Origin: Phycisphaerae bacterium
Lineage (GTDB): Bacteria; Planctomycetota; Phycisphaerae; SM23-33
DNA length: 64,000 nt
Assembly: GCA_011050235.1 (NCBI GenBank)
Contig: DRGC01000002.1
Location: 1 to 64,000, forward strand
Reading direction: 5' to 3'
The notes beneath the pieces were generated by a model. That model was not told the origin of the DNA and did not search any database. It saw nothing but the letters and a program-made list of their open reading frames with translations. Every line of letters starts with the position of its first letter. Within the stretch, counting starts at the first letter, position 1. Shown one piece after another: positions 41,248-50,556 of the stretch. The position numbers and the translations under genes are program-made.

Positions 41248-42042
41248 ATGTACGTGATCGGGGAACGCATCAACGGAATGTTCGCCGACGTCAAAGAGGC
41301 CATCCAGGCCAAGGATGCATCGGTGATTCAGGACCTGGCCAAGCGCCAACTGGCCGCCGGCGCCCGTGCGCTCGATGTCAACTCCGGGCCGGCTACCAGC
41401 GACGCCCAGGGCGCCCTGCTGTGGATGGCCGAGGCCATCCGCGAGGTCACCGACGCGCCGATCGTGATCGACACGGCCAAGTGGGATGTCATGCAGGCCG
41501 TCATCCCCAACGTCGCCGGCGAGAAACTCATCAACTCGACCAAGGCCGATCCGGAGGCCGCCATGGAATACATCGCCCTGGCCGCCGCCAACAACGCCGG
41601 ATTGATCGGGCTGACGATCGATGCCGACGGCGTGCCGGGCAACATCGACAAACGCGTCGAGTTGGGCGCCCAGTTGATCGCCGTGGCGTCGGATATCGGG
41701 CTACCCATGGATCACCTGTTCATCGATCCGGTGATCTTGCCGGTGAACGTCTCGCCCAACAATCCCGACCATTGCCTGCAGGCCATCGGGCAACTGCGAA
41801 GCTTCGCTGACCCGCCGCCACACCTGGTGCTTGGGCTGTCCAACGTCTCGCAGCGGTGCGCCAACCGCAGCCTGATCAACCGCACGTATGTCACGATGGC
41901 CATTGCCCACGGGCTCGATGCGGCGATTATGGACCCGCTGGACACCGAACTGATGGACGCCGTCTTCACGGCCGAGTTGCTCATGGGCCGAATGGTCTAC
42001 TGCGACTCATACCTGCAGGCAGCCCGCCAGACGAAGAACTAA
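41248..42042 (+). CDS. acsE: 5-methyltetrahydrofolate:corrinoid iron-sulfur protein methyltransferase AcsE
   Basis: 264 residues, matching Moorella AcsE in length. ATG 41248 is preceded by GAAAGGA; a longer open frame upstream overlaps acsD and is not real. The pterin-binding TIM-barrel shows YVIGERINGMFADV, LDVNSGPATSDAQ, PIVIDTAKWDVMQ, FIDPVILPVNVSP, LGLSNVSQRCANRSLINRTYV and AIMDPLDTELMDAV. It transfers the methyl group of methyl-tetrahydrofolate to the corrinoid protein AcsCD. This ties the operon to the folate branch, whose genes are elsewhere. Confidence 0.95.
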   Translation: MYVIGERINGMFADVKEAIQAKDASVIQDLAKRQLAAGARALDVNSGPATSDAQGALLWMAEAIREVTDAPIVIDTAKWDVMQAVIPNVAGEKLINSTKADPEAAMEYIALAAANNAGLIGLTIDADGVPGNIDKRVELGAQLIAVASDIGLPMDHLFIDPVILPVNVSPNNPDHCLQAIGQLRSFADPPPHLVLGLSNVSQRCANRSLINRTYVTMAIAHGLDAAIMDPLDTELMDAVFTAELLMGRMVYCDSYLQAARQTKN

Positions 42043-42098
42043 AGCCGCCCCGCAGTTCGGACCCACGGGCGGCTGGCGGGGGCCGCAAAGGGACCAAG

Positions 42099-42737
42099 AT
42101 GACCGGCACAACCGGCGACGACGGGCGTGTGGGCGTCCCGCCGCCCCAGCACAACCTGGCGACCGCACGTGCAAAGGCGGTCGAAAGCCTCCAGAGCCAG
42201 TCCGACGAGCAGATGGTCTGGCTGGGGGCTCGGCGCGCCGGCGACGTGTGGCGCTTGCCGGTGCTCAGCAGCATCTTCGAGATCGATACGTCCACCGGCC
42301 AGGTCCGCGTCGACGGCCAGGACGTTCGTCCGATGTGGCAGATTCTGGCGCTCCACTACCTCGCCGGCCGCAACCGCCCCCAGGACCGACCCCCGGAGAC
42401 CACGTTCGCCAATCTCCCCGCCGCCCGCACCTATGCCGGCGTCTACGCCAACCGCGTCAACCGCCGCCTGTGCGCGACGGCGGGCAGAGACCGCCAGTCG
42501 TTGGACACCGCCGCATCCTTCGTCGGCGCCGAGCACGTCGAAGGCGCCGACGCCGCGCTGGAGGCGCGTTTCTTTCCGCGGGTCCCGCTGCGACTTCTGT
42601 GGTACGCTGCGGACGATGAACTGCCGCCGTCGTGCACGTTGCTGCTGCCGGCGACGATCGAATCGCTGCTGTGTGTCGAAGACATCGTGGTGATGTCTGA
42701 GTGTTTCGTGTCACGCTTGTCCGGTGGGGCTTTCTGA
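42099..42737 (+). CDS. DUF3786-type protein, CODH/ACS accessory
   Basis: 212 residues from ATG 42099 (AAAGGGAC 5-6 bases upstream). It has no signal peptide, metal motif or known catalytic residue by eye. The central pattern (DGQDVRPMWQILALHYLAG and the phrase LPPSCTLLLPATIESLLCVEDI split over residues 180-205) matches the DUF3786 family, which I recall near CFeSP and corrinoid methyltransferase genes. Placed 56 bases after acsE and 44 before the BioD/DRTGG gene in the same operon, it probably helps assembly or regulation of the corrinoid/ACS machinery. Function is not established. Confidence 0.75.
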   Translation: MTGTTGDDGRVGVPPPQHNLATARAKAVESLQSQSDEQMVWLGARRAGDVWRLPVLSSIFEIDTSTGQVRVDGQDVRPMWQILALHYLAGRNRPQDRPPETTFANLPAARTYAGVYANRVNRRLCATAGRDRQSLDTAASFVGAEHVEGADAALEARFFPRVPLRLLWYAADDELPPSCTLLLPATIESLLCVEDIVVMSECFVSRLSGGAF

Positions 42738-42781
42738 GCCGCTTGCCCCCTGACCGGCGGCCGCAAGAGGAACAAGTCGCC

Positions 42782-43876
42782 ATGAAGCCCCTGTTCATCG
42801 GAGGGACGCGGCGAGACGTCGGCAAGACGTCTCTATCGATCGGCCTGCTTCACGCCTGCCGGCGGCGAGGGATCAAGGTCGGCTACACCAAACCGCTGGG
42901 CCAGCGCCCCAAGACCGTCGACGGGCGTACGCTGCACGAGGACGCCTTGGTCGTCTCGGAGGCGATGGGCTTGTCGAAGGACCACCAGGTCGAGATGGCC
43001 GTGCCCCTGCCCCGCGGACGCGTGGGCAAGGAGGTCCACGATCTCCACACCGACGACCTGCTGGCCAAGGTGCGGCAGGCCTACGAGGGCGCCAGGCAAG
43101 ACCACGACCTGGTCATCGTCGAGGGCATGGGACACGTCGGGATGGGCTCGTGCCTGAAGCTCTCAGCCGCCGAGGTCGCCCGCGAAATTGACGCCAAGGT
43201 CCTCCTGATCGGCGGCGGTGGAATCGGCCAGGCCATCGACAACCTATCGCTGAGTTGGGACTTCCTTCGCTTCCGCGGCGCCGATCCGATCGGCGTCATC
43301 TTGAACAAGGTCTGGCCGCAGAAGTACTCGTACATCAAGGAAACCGCCACGCGCGGGCTGGCGAACCTGGACATCCGCACGTTCGGTGTCCTTCCCTTCG
43401 AAGAGCAGCTGTCAAACCCTACGATCCGACAGGTACACGAACTGCTCGACGGAGAGCTCCTCAGCGGATGGGAGCACGAGCACGACCTTGTCGAGAACAC
43501 GATCATCGCGGCCATGGCGCCGGAGCGAATGATCGACTACCTCAAGCCCTCAACGCTCGTGATCGTGCCCGGCGACAACAGGGCGAATATTCTTGCCTCG
43601 CTCAAAGCCCACATGCTCGGTGGGTCCGATCGGCGGCTCGTGGCGGGATTGATTCTTACCGGAGACCTTCGGCCCGACGACGCCTGTGTGGCGATGTTCA
43701 AGGAACTTCGTGTGCCCGTCATCCTTGTCCCCGACGACACCTACACGGCGGCCAGCACCTTCCACGCGGCCACCTTCAAGATCGATCCCAACGACAAGCA
43801 AAAGATCGAGTGGGCGATCTGCCTGGTCGCCGAGTACATCGATGTCGACGGGATCCTCGAACAGCTTGCCGACTGA
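42782..43876 (+). CDS. BioD-like P-loop ATPase with DRTGG domain, last gene of the CODH/ACS operon
   Basis: 364 residues from ATG 42782 (GAGGAAC upstream). The N-terminal domain (1-215) is a dethiobiotin-synthetase/cobyrinate-amidase-like P-loop (LFIGGTRRDVGKTSLSIGLL) without the glutaminase part. Residues about 220-330 are a DRTGG domain (VIVPGDNRANILASL, LVAGLILTGDLRPDDA). This is the same N-terminal pair found fused to phosphotransacetylase in some bacteria; here the catalytic Pta domain is missing. It might sense a nucleotide or acyl-phosphate pool and regulate acetyl-CoA flux; that is inference. End of the acs operon, next gene is convergent. Confidence 0.82.
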   Translation: MKPLFIGGTRRDVGKTSLSIGLLHACRRRGIKVGYTKPLGQRPKTVDGRTLHEDALVVSEAMGLSKDHQVEMAVPLPRGRVGKEVHDLHTDDLLAKVRQAYEGARQDHDLVIVEGMGHVGMGSCLKLSAAEVAREIDAKVLLIGGGGIGQAIDNLSLSWDFLRFRGADPIGVILNKVWPQKYSYIKETATRGLANLDIRTFGVLPFEEQLSNPTIRQVHELLDGELLSGWEHEHDLVENTIIAAMAPERMIDYLKPSTLVIVPGDNRANILASLKAHMLGGSDRRLVAGLILTGDLRPDDACVAMFKELRVPVILVPDDTYTAASTFHAATFKIDPNDKQKIEWAICLVAEYIDVDGILEQLAD

Positions 43877-43901
43877 TTGCCGCCGGACGTGCGATGGACT
43901 C

Positions 43902-46157
43902 TCACTGTCTCGCCATCGTTTCTTCCCCATACTCGGTGCGGGCGATGATCTCGTTCTGGCAGACGGTGTCGAGGTCGACGAAGTAGGCGCTGAAACCCGA
44001 GACACGCACCACCAGGTCGCGGAACTCATCCGGATGGCCCTGGGCGGCCAGAAGCGTCTCGCGACTGATGACGTTGAACTGAATCTCCATCCCGCCGAGT
44101 CGGTAATAGGTTTCGATCAGGCGCCGCAACGCCTGCCGGCCTTGGAGCTCGTCGAAAAACGCCGGGGTGAACTTCAGGTCCAGCACCATGCCGTTGCCGA
44201 ACCTGCGATGGCCCATTCCCGCCAGTGACCTGACCACAGCCGTCGGGCCGGAGGTGTCGCCGCCCTGGCAGGGCGAAAACCCGTTGGCCAGAGACACCTT
44301 CGCCAGCCGCCCGTCCGGCAGGGCCCCGGTGGCAGCGCCCAGGTGTGCGTGGGCGGCGACCGTGTACATGCCCATCTGGTACCCGCCGCCGCGGGCGTTG
44401 CTCTGCCGGGCCAGCCGCTCGTGCTCGAGATCCACCAACTCCTTCACCAGCCGGTCCGGTTGGTCGAGATCGTTGCCAAACCGCGGAGCGGTCTTAGCCA
44501 GTTCCAGGCGAAGCCGTTCGGCCCCCTCGAAATTGGTGCGAAGCGCCTCAGCCAGCTCGGCCAGCGTGATCGATTGCTTCTCGTAAACCAGCAGCCGGAT
44601 AGCCATCAGCGAATCGGCGGTGTCGGCCATCCCGCAGTTGTTCATCGTCAGCAGGTTGTATGTCGTCCCGCCGGCCGTGACGTCCAGGCCCGCTTCCAGA
44701 CAGCCCTCCATGGTCGCCGACAGGAACGGGTACGGATAGATCAGCGGGAAGCCCTTGTCGCGGATGGCCGTCCACTCGGCCGCCATGTCGATGACGCGGG
44801 CGAAGAGCAGCTTATAGGCGTCGAAGAACTGCTCGAAGCTCGTCAGCCCCGCCAGCGGCGTGGGGCTGGTAATCGCTGTCTGCTCGCCCGTCACCGTGCA
44901 GCGGCCGTCGTTGAGCATCAACTCAAGAATCTTCGCCCAGTTGACGCGAATGGCCTCGGTCTGGGACCACTCCTTGCCCGGGGCGCTCATCTCGACACAG
45001 CCGACAATGCCGTAGTCCACGGCGTCGGCGCGTTCCAGGCCGACATCGCACTTGGCGTCGATGACGACTTCGTCGTTGAACATCGCCGGAAAGCCAAGCC
45101 CCTCGCGGATCAGGTCCAGCACCGGTTCCCAAAGCTCATCCGGCATGGACTCGTGCCAGCGGAACGACACCAACGGCTGATCCATCTTCAGCCGCATCGA
45201 CGCCCGAAGACCCATGACCGTCAGATCGTTGGCGGCGTATCGCCCGTCAGCGCCGACCCCGCCCAGCGTGACGTTCTGAAAGCCCCCCTTCAGCGCGGCG
45301 AACTTCAGCCACAGCGCCTGGACGATCTCCTCGGCCTGCTCCTTCGTCAGCCGGCCCGCCTGGATGTCCCGCTCATAGAACGGCAGCAGGACCTGATCCA
45401 ATCGACCCAGCGACAGCGACCCCGAGGGCTGCTCGCAGGTGACGATCTCGTGCGTCAGCGATACCAACTGCGCCGCTTCCAGGAACGTCCTCGGGGGATG
45501 CAGCGCGACATGCCGGCACGCTTCGGCGATGGCCCCAAGGGCGGAGCGGAACTGCTCGACCGATGTTTCCCCCGCCAGCCGCTCGGCCTGGGCCGCGTAG
45601 CAAAGGACATAGTCGCTCGCCGCCTCGCAGACGGTCAGCGTCGCTTCGGCGACATCGCGGGCCGGGCCTTCCGCCGTTTCCAGCCGCTGCCGGGCCGCCT
45701 CGGCCAGTTGGCCGAAGCCCAACGCGATCACGCGATCGTAGCCGGCGATCGAATGGCCGCCCAGAGATGACGTAAACAAACCGATGTGAAACCCCATGCA
45801 GTAGTCGGCCATCTCGTCGACATCAGCGCCGGCCGCCAGCGCCAGCGGACACCACAACCGGTCATCCATATCCTGAAGCTTGGGATCCGCCAGCTGCGGC
45901 AAGTCCATCGGCTGGGTGAAGTCGTACCCCTGCTGAAAGCCGGCGAGCACATCCTCTTCGAACACCAGCACATCTTTCTCGCGAAGGAATGCCGCCAGCG
46001 CCTTGGCTGTGCGAAGGACCTGCGGCTGGCCGACCGTCTCGCCAAAGACGCGGACGAACACCTCCTTGCGCTGCTCGGCCATTCGCTCACTGGAACTGCC
46101 GTAGTGCGCGAGCCGCCCCTTGAGCGTGTCAATTCGGTCAGCGGTCTTGGATATCAT
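43902..46157 (-). CDS. Glycyl radical enzyme 1 (PFL2/glycerol-dehydratase-like)
   Basis: 751 residues from ATG 46157 (GGAG and GAGG just upstream). The thiyl cysteine is in YGIVGCVEMSAPGKEW, and the radical glycine in the C-terminal loop VVRVSGFSAYFVDLD. GCVE followed by XXPGK is the pattern of the glycerol/diol dehydratase-like and decarboxylase group, not of true pyruvate formate-lyase. The substrate cannot be read from sequence; elimination, decarboxylation or C-S/C-N cleavage are all possible. A radical SAM activating enzyme is needed but none lies next to it. It is divergent from glycyl radical enzyme 2 with a shared promoter region. Confidence 0.9.
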   Translation of the reverse strand: MISKTADRIDTLKGRLAHYGSSSERMAEQRKEVFVRVFGETVGQPQVLRTAKALAAFLREKDVLVFEEDVLAGFQQGYDFTQPMDLPQLADPKLQDMDDRLWCPLALAAGADVDEMADYCMGFHIGLFTSSLGGHSIAGYDRVIALGFGQLAEAARQRLETAEGPARDVAEATLTVCEAASDYVLCYAAQAERLAGETSVEQFRSALGAIAEACRHVALHPPRTFLEAAQLVSLTHEIVTCEQPSGSLSLGRLDQVLLPFYERDIQAGRLTKEQAEEIVQALWLKFAALKGGFQNVTLGGVGADGRYAANDLTVMGLRASMRLKMDQPLVSFRWHESMPDELWEPVLDLIREGLGFPAMFNDEVVIDAKCDVGLERADAVDYGIVGCVEMSAPGKEWSQTEAIRVNWAKILELMLNDGRCTVTGEQTAITSPTPLAGLTSFEQFFDAYKLLFARVIDMAAEWTAIRDKGFPLIYPYPFLSATMEGCLEAGLDVTAGGTTYNLLTMNNCGMADTADSLMAIRLLVYEKQSITLAELAEALRTNFEGAERLRLELAKTAPRFGNDLDQPDRLVKELVDLEHERLARQSNARGGGYQMGMYTVAAHAHLGAATGALPDGRLAKVSLANGFSPCQGGDTSGPTAVVRSLAGMGHRRFGNGMVLDLKFTPAFFDELQGRQALRRLIETYYRLGGMEIQFNVISRETLLAAQGHPDEFRDLVVRVSGFSAYFVDLDTVCQNEIIARTEYGEETMARQ

Positions 46158-46206
46158 CTCCACATCCTCGCTCCGGCAGCCGGGCGGGAGCCGGCTCTGC
46201 CCCACG

Positions 46207-46342
46207 ATTATACACGCACCCACACATCATCGCAGGCGAGGAACACCGCGATTCCCGCCTCTCGCCGGGTAGGCAAAAAGGCGTAATTGAAGTCGCCGGT
46301 TTGCCTCTCTTTGAGATGCAAATTGGACCGACATGGTATAAT
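46207..46342. promoter_or_regulatory. Divergent promoters between two glycyl radical enzyme genes
   Basis: Minus strand: TATAAT at 46212-46207, about 50 bases before the first enzyme's ATG. Plus strand: TATAAT at 46337-46342 preceded by TGG (extended -10), 70 bases before the second enzyme's ATG. -35 boxes are weak on both sides, which fits activator-dependent or extended -10 promoters. Confidence 0.5.
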
Positions 46343-46412
46343 GCTAGGCAACGGAAGGAGTTCGCCGCTTGCCCAAGCGACGAACGTGTATCTCGAAAAA
46401 CCTGGAGAAGCG

Positions 46413-48503
46413 ATGTCCCCCGGCGCACCCGCGGCGAGCAAAGCCGAAACCAAGAAGATCACCCATACCTTGAGACTGGCCGAGTGGTTCGAAGCGATGG
46501 TGGCCGAGACGCCCATCAGCGTCGCCACCGACGAGAGCGACCACATCGTTGGCCCGTCGCACATGGCTTTCGAGCGCGCCGAAGAACTGGTACCCGAGGC
46601 GTGGGGCGCCGATGGGTTCCACTGCCCCTTCGGCACCAAGCAGCTGATGGAGCTGGGCTTTGCCGGCATCGCCTCCACAGCCGCCGCCAATGCCGAGAAA
46701 CTCGACGGCCAGCCCAAGTGCTTCCTCCAGGTCATCGCCCGCTGCTACGAGGCCGCCTGTCGATACGCGCAGAGCTGGTCCGATGCCGCCGCCGATGCAG
46801 CCGATGCGGCCGTCGGCGACGACCGAGTTCGATTGACCCGCATCGCCGATGCCTGCAGCTCACTGGGCGCCGGCCCGCCGGACAGCCTTCTCGAGGCTGC
46901 GCAACTGCTGTGGTTCGGCCTGGCCATGCGCAACGGCTCGGTGACCAGCCCGCCCGGGCGGCTGGACCAATACCTGCAACCGTTCTACGTCGCGGATTTG
47001 GCGCGCGGCGAGATCACACCTGAGTTTGCCCAGCAGCTCATCGATGAACTGTTCACCAAGATCGACACGATCTTTACCGGCGACGGTCTGATGAACCTCG
47101 TGGTCGGCGGCGTTGACGCCGACGGAAACGACGCGACCAACGAGATGTCGATGATGATGCTCGACGCAGCCACGCGGCTGGTGATCGCGTGCCCGCAAAT
47201 GAACATCCGCATCCACGACCGCTCGCCCGAAGCGTTCCGTCGGAAGGCGACCGAGCTTCAACTGGCCCCCACCGGCGGGTGCAGCATTCTCAACGACGAG
47301 GTCATCATCCCGGCGATGGTGGCCGAGGGCATCCCGCTGGACCTGGCCCGCAACTACTGCTGCGACGGGTGCAACGAGCTGCTGTTCGACGGGGAGAGCC
47401 TGATCGATTTCACCGCCGCCGAAGCCGCCAAGAGCTTCGAGCGAGCGCTGTTCAACGGGCGCGAATGCCCGCTGCCCGAGGGCGTCGTCCCGCGGGCCAG
47501 GTACCACTATGCCGTCGACGAACCGAGCGAACTGGGCATCGGAGACCATCGCGGCCCCGAGACGGGCGACTTCACGACGATGACGAGCTTCGACGAACTG
47601 TTCGAGGCCTTTCAGGGACAGTATCTCCACAGCGTCACCAAGACGCTGGACAGCTTTTGCAGCAGCGTGCTCAACAACCGCGCCGAGATGGTCAGCGCCC
47701 CGTTCTTCGCCGGGACCTTCCCCGAATGTCTGGCCACCGGCGAGGACCCGATGACGGGCGGCGCGCGATGGCAGACGTTTATGATTTTCTCCGGCTCGAT
47801 TCCGACGGCCGCCGACGGGCTGGCGGCGGTCAAGAAGGTGGTCTTCGAGGACCACGCCTGCACGCCGGGAGAACTTCTGGCCGCCCTGGAGGCCGACTGG
47901 GAAGGCTACGAGCCGCTTCGCAAGCGCTGCATGGCTGCACCGAGGTTCGGCAACGACGATCCCTACGTGGATGACATCGCCGCGGAGATCGTCCGCCGGT
48001 TCGACACGACCGTCCGCGAGTATAAGCACGAGTTGGGTTTCCCGCTCCATCCGGCGCTGTTCTGTCACACCTTCAACATGATCTCGATGGCCCTGGGCGC
48101 CACGCCCGACGGGCGACGACGAGGCGATGCGGTCGCCGAGCACTTTTCCCCCGTTCCCGGCCGAGCGCTGTCCGGCCCGACGGCTGTGATCAACTCGATG
48201 ACCAAGGCGCCCATTGACCGAATGGTGGGCACGGCGGTGACGCACATTTCGCTGTCCCGGGCCGCCCTGGGCACGCCGGCCCAGGCGTCGGTGGTGGTCC
48301 GCACCCTGGTCGACACGGCCCTGAAGATGGGGCTGACGGTGATTAACCTGCCGATCTATGACGTTCAGCAGATGATCGACGCCCAAAAGAACCCGGAGCA
48401 GCACGCCGACCTGATGGTGCGCGTGTGGGGCTTCTCGGACCGGTTCAATATGCTGGACAGTCGCCTGCAGGACCACCTGATCGCCCGGGCCCTCACGTCA
48501 TAG
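46413..48503 (+). CDS. Glycyl radical enzyme 2 (divergent)
   Basis: 696 residues from ATG 46413 (GGAG 6 bases upstream; upstream in-frame codons read through the promoter). Shorter than glycyl radical enzyme 1. The thiyl Cys site is NYCCDGCNELLFD, so the residue after GC is Asn where others have Val or Met. The glycine loop reads DLMVRVWGFSDRFNML, that is W before the radical Gly and D after Ser; both differ from the usual VRVSGYSA. The radical Gly itself and the GC-E triad are intact. Such differences usually mean a new substrate. Divergent from enzyme 1. Confidence 0.88.
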   Translation: MSPGAPAASKAETKKITHTLRLAEWFEAMVAETPISVATDESDHIVGPSHMAFERAEELVPEAWGADGFHCPFGTKQLMELGFAGIASTAAANAEKLDGQPKCFLQVIARCYEAACRYAQSWSDAAADAADAAVGDDRVRLTRIADACSSLGAGPPDSLLEAAQLLWFGLAMRNGSVTSPPGRLDQYLQPFYVADLARGEITPEFAQQLIDELFTKIDTIFTGDGLMNLVVGGVDADGNDATNEMSMMMLDAATRLVIACPQMNIRIHDRSPEAFRRKATELQLAPTGGCSILNDEVIIPAMVAEGIPLDLARNYCCDGCNELLFDGESLIDFTAAEAAKSFERALFNGRECPLPEGVVPRARYHYAVDEPSELGIGDHRGPETGDFTTMTSFDELFEAFQGQYLHSVTKTLDSFCSSVLNNRAEMVSAPFFAGTFPECLATGEDPMTGGARWQTFMIFSGSIPTAADGLAAVKKVVFEDHACTPGELLAALEADWEGYEPLRKRCMAAPRFGNDDPYVDDIAAEIVRRFDTTVREYKHELGFPLHPALFCHTFNMISMALGATPDGRRRGDAVAEHFSPVPGRALSGPTAVINSMTKAPIDRMVGTAVTHISLSRAALGTPAQASVVVRTLVDTALKMGLTVINLPIYDVQQMIDAQKNPEQHADLMVRVWGFSDRFNMLDSRLQDHLIARALTS

Positions 48504-48543
48504 CGCGCGACGGGCGCGCGGACGCATTCGGCCCTGCTGCGCT

Positions 48544-50307
48544 CTAGCCGAGCCAGATCGGAGACGACCACGCCGATTCGCCGTCGACCTGGACGACGCG
48601 AACGTAGTAGACATTCGGGCCCGACGGGTCGTAGTGGTCGTCGGCCCACTCCAACTCGCTCTGCCGCTCACCGTGGCAGAAGTGCGTGTGGGTTTGGCGG
48701 GCGTTCTTGATGATCCGAATGTGGTCGATGCCGTTGGCCCCGTGACAGCCGATCCGCAATACTGGCCGCCCCTCGGCCATCGGCGGCAACTCCGAGCCCA
48801 TGACGGCGCCGTTGATCTCGAACGACAGGTAGATGGGCACGCCGCTGGTGGCGTAACACCGGCGGTCGTAGAGCGCGTCGAAGACATTCTCGCGCGTCAG
48901 TTCGTCGGTCAACACGGCCGCCCAACCGGAGCCGCCGTGTCGGCCGGACGCTTCGTAGGGGCGGCGCTGGGAGTTTCCGGGCTGGCCGTCGTGCCCGTCG
49001 GCCGAGGCGATCAGGCCGAAGCGATAGCCCCGCTTCATTGCCTCCCGAACGTACAGGCCCGGATGCCAATCGGAGATACCTCGCGGCACGTCGCCGTAGT
49101 ATTCACTGGAGCCCCAGACCGAATAGACCTCGACCAGCCGCTCGTGCTTGGGGTTGAACAGGTCCCAGTTGAACGGATGCGGGGCCGCTGGCGGGTGGTG
49201 GGGAACGGACAGGAACCGCTCGCCGCACGCCTCCAGAGCTTCCCACAACTGGGGCACCGTCGTCGCGTCGGCGTAGTCGCCGGCCATGGTGTACCAGTCC
49301 GTGGCGGCGTTGAAGATCGTCCCGCCCGACCCGCGGAAGTAGATGTTCCGATGGCCGTAAACGATGGAGGTGAACTCGTACCCACGGAGCGTGGCGAAGG
49401 CGCCCGGCCGATTGTACCGGTCGGCCAGGGCGAAGAACTCCTCGATGCCGTCATCGGGCTCGACCTGACACTCATGCTCCGAGAGGCAGTAGAAGTCGAT
49501 GCCGGCCGGGCCGGATGCGTAGTCGTAGTTCTCTTCTCGCGAACCTGTCCCGCAGCCGCCAAAGGGCTGGCGGCGATAGGTGCCCGAATGCGTATGGATG
49601 TCGCCGAAGTAGACGTTATGCCCACTGACGGTCGGCCGTTCGCCGGCGAGCACATCCAGCAGTCGGTAGATGTCGCTCGATGTCAGAGCCCGGGGAGCGG
49701 GCGTCATCATGAACCATCGCGTGGACGTTCCACGACACGAGGCGGTGACCGTGATCCTGGCCCCCTTGCCGGGCTCGACCCATTCGCGCGGCACGACCAG
49801 CATCGCGGGCCCGAAGGCGGCGAAGGCTTCATCCGTCAGCGCGCTGGACAGGTGAAGCGATCCGTGATGCGGCGCCGATTCGATGCGGTGGGCCGAGAAG
49901 GCGAACGTGCAGTCGTCGTTGCTCCATCGGTGCGAATGCTTGACCACGCGGACGGAGATGGCGGCATGGCCGTTGACGTCGATGTCCCATTGCCCCGTCG
50001 GCTGGGCCAGCGGCGAGCCGTTGCCGAACCCCGCCCCGAAGACAAACCCCACCTTCCCTTTCACGTCGGCCGGTACGGCCTTGGACTGCCACACCAGCGG
50101 CCCGTCGGACGTCAGCGGCAGGAACCACTCGCGGTGGTCGGACGTCTCCATAAACGGCGTCACGTATCGACCGCCCGGGAAGCCGCCGCACTGCCACAGC
50201 TCATCGAAGCCTTCGACAGCCGTAATCCCGAACGTCTTGGCGATATGGTCGACCACCTCTTCGTTGCGTGGTCGCCGGTCGCCGAACAGCGTAAATGCAT
50301 CGTCCAT
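48544..50307 (-). CDS. DUF3604 protein with PHP-like metal site
   Basis: 587 residues from ATG 50307 (AAAGGA 7 bases upstream). N-terminal 220 residues are beta-rich; the middle carries PHP-like metal motifs: GDIHTHSGTYR (H-X-H), LSEHECQVEPDDG, SVPHHPPAAPHPFNW and GLIASADGHDGQPG. This is the DUF3604/PHP phosphoesterase-like fold. No signal peptide is seen. Its neighbours are a glycyl radical enzyme (convergent) and a small lipopeptide gene (divergent). A hydrolase for a phosphate or similar ester is likely; the substrate is unknown. Confidence 0.83.
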   Translation of the reverse strand: MDDAFTLFGDRRPRNEEVVDHIAKTFGITAVEGFDELWQCGGFPGGRYVTPFMETSDHREWFLPLTSDGPLVWQSKAVPADVKGKVGFVFGAGFGNGSPLAQPTGQWDIDVNGHAAISVRVVKHSHRWSNDDCTFAFSAHRIESAPHHGSLHLSSALTDEAFAAFGPAMLVVPREWVEPGKGARITVTASCRGTSTRWFMMTPAPRALTSSDIYRLLDVLAGERPTVSGHNVYFGDIHTHSGTYRRQPFGGCGTGSREENYDYASGPAGIDFYCLSEHECQVEPDDGIEEFFALADRYNRPGAFATLRGYEFTSIVYGHRNIYFRGSGGTIFNAATDWYTMAGDYADATTVPQLWEALEACGERFLSVPHHPPAAPHPFNWDLFNPKHERLVEVYSVWGSSEYYGDVPRGISDWHPGLYVREAMKRGYRFGLIASADGHDGQPGNSQRRPYEASGRHGGSGWAAVLTDELTRENVFDALYDRRCYATSGVPIYLSFEINGAVMGSELPPMAEGRPVLRIGCHGANGIDHIRIIKNARQTHTHFCHGERQSELEWADDHYDPSGPNVYYVRVVQVDGESAWSSPIWLG

Positions 50308-50418
50308 TGCGATTCCTTTCACAGCCGCTTCCGCAAACGGGCATGTTCACAGAGCAGGCAGGCCCCCGTCAACAACCTGGCAGATCCAAAATCCCCGGCC
50401 CAGGAAGGGAGAATTGCG

Positions 50419-50538
50419 ATGACTCGAACGCTTCAAGCTGCGCCCTTGCTGGCAGCATTGACGCTGGGCGTCGGTTGCGGCGGGGAATTGACCTGTCCAA
50501 CCGGTCAACCCAAGCGCCGCAGCCAAGCACGCCGCTAA
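50419..50538 (+). CDS. Small 39-residue lipopeptide
   Basis: A complete small frame with GGAAGGGAGA 5-8 bases before the ATG. It encodes a Met-Thr-Arg start, a hydrophobic stretch ending in LTLGVGCG (lipobox-like) and a basic tail (GQPKRRSQARR). If processed it would give a short basic lipopeptide of about 20 residues. It resembles no family I know and lies between the DUF3604 gene (divergent) and the TPR-like gene (convergent). The ribosome site and lipobox speak for it; its small size speaks for caution. Confidence 0.45.
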   Translation: MTRTLQAAPLLAALTLGVGCGGELTCPTGQPKRRSQARR

Positions 50539-50556
50539 CAAGGCGGTCTTTGGCGG

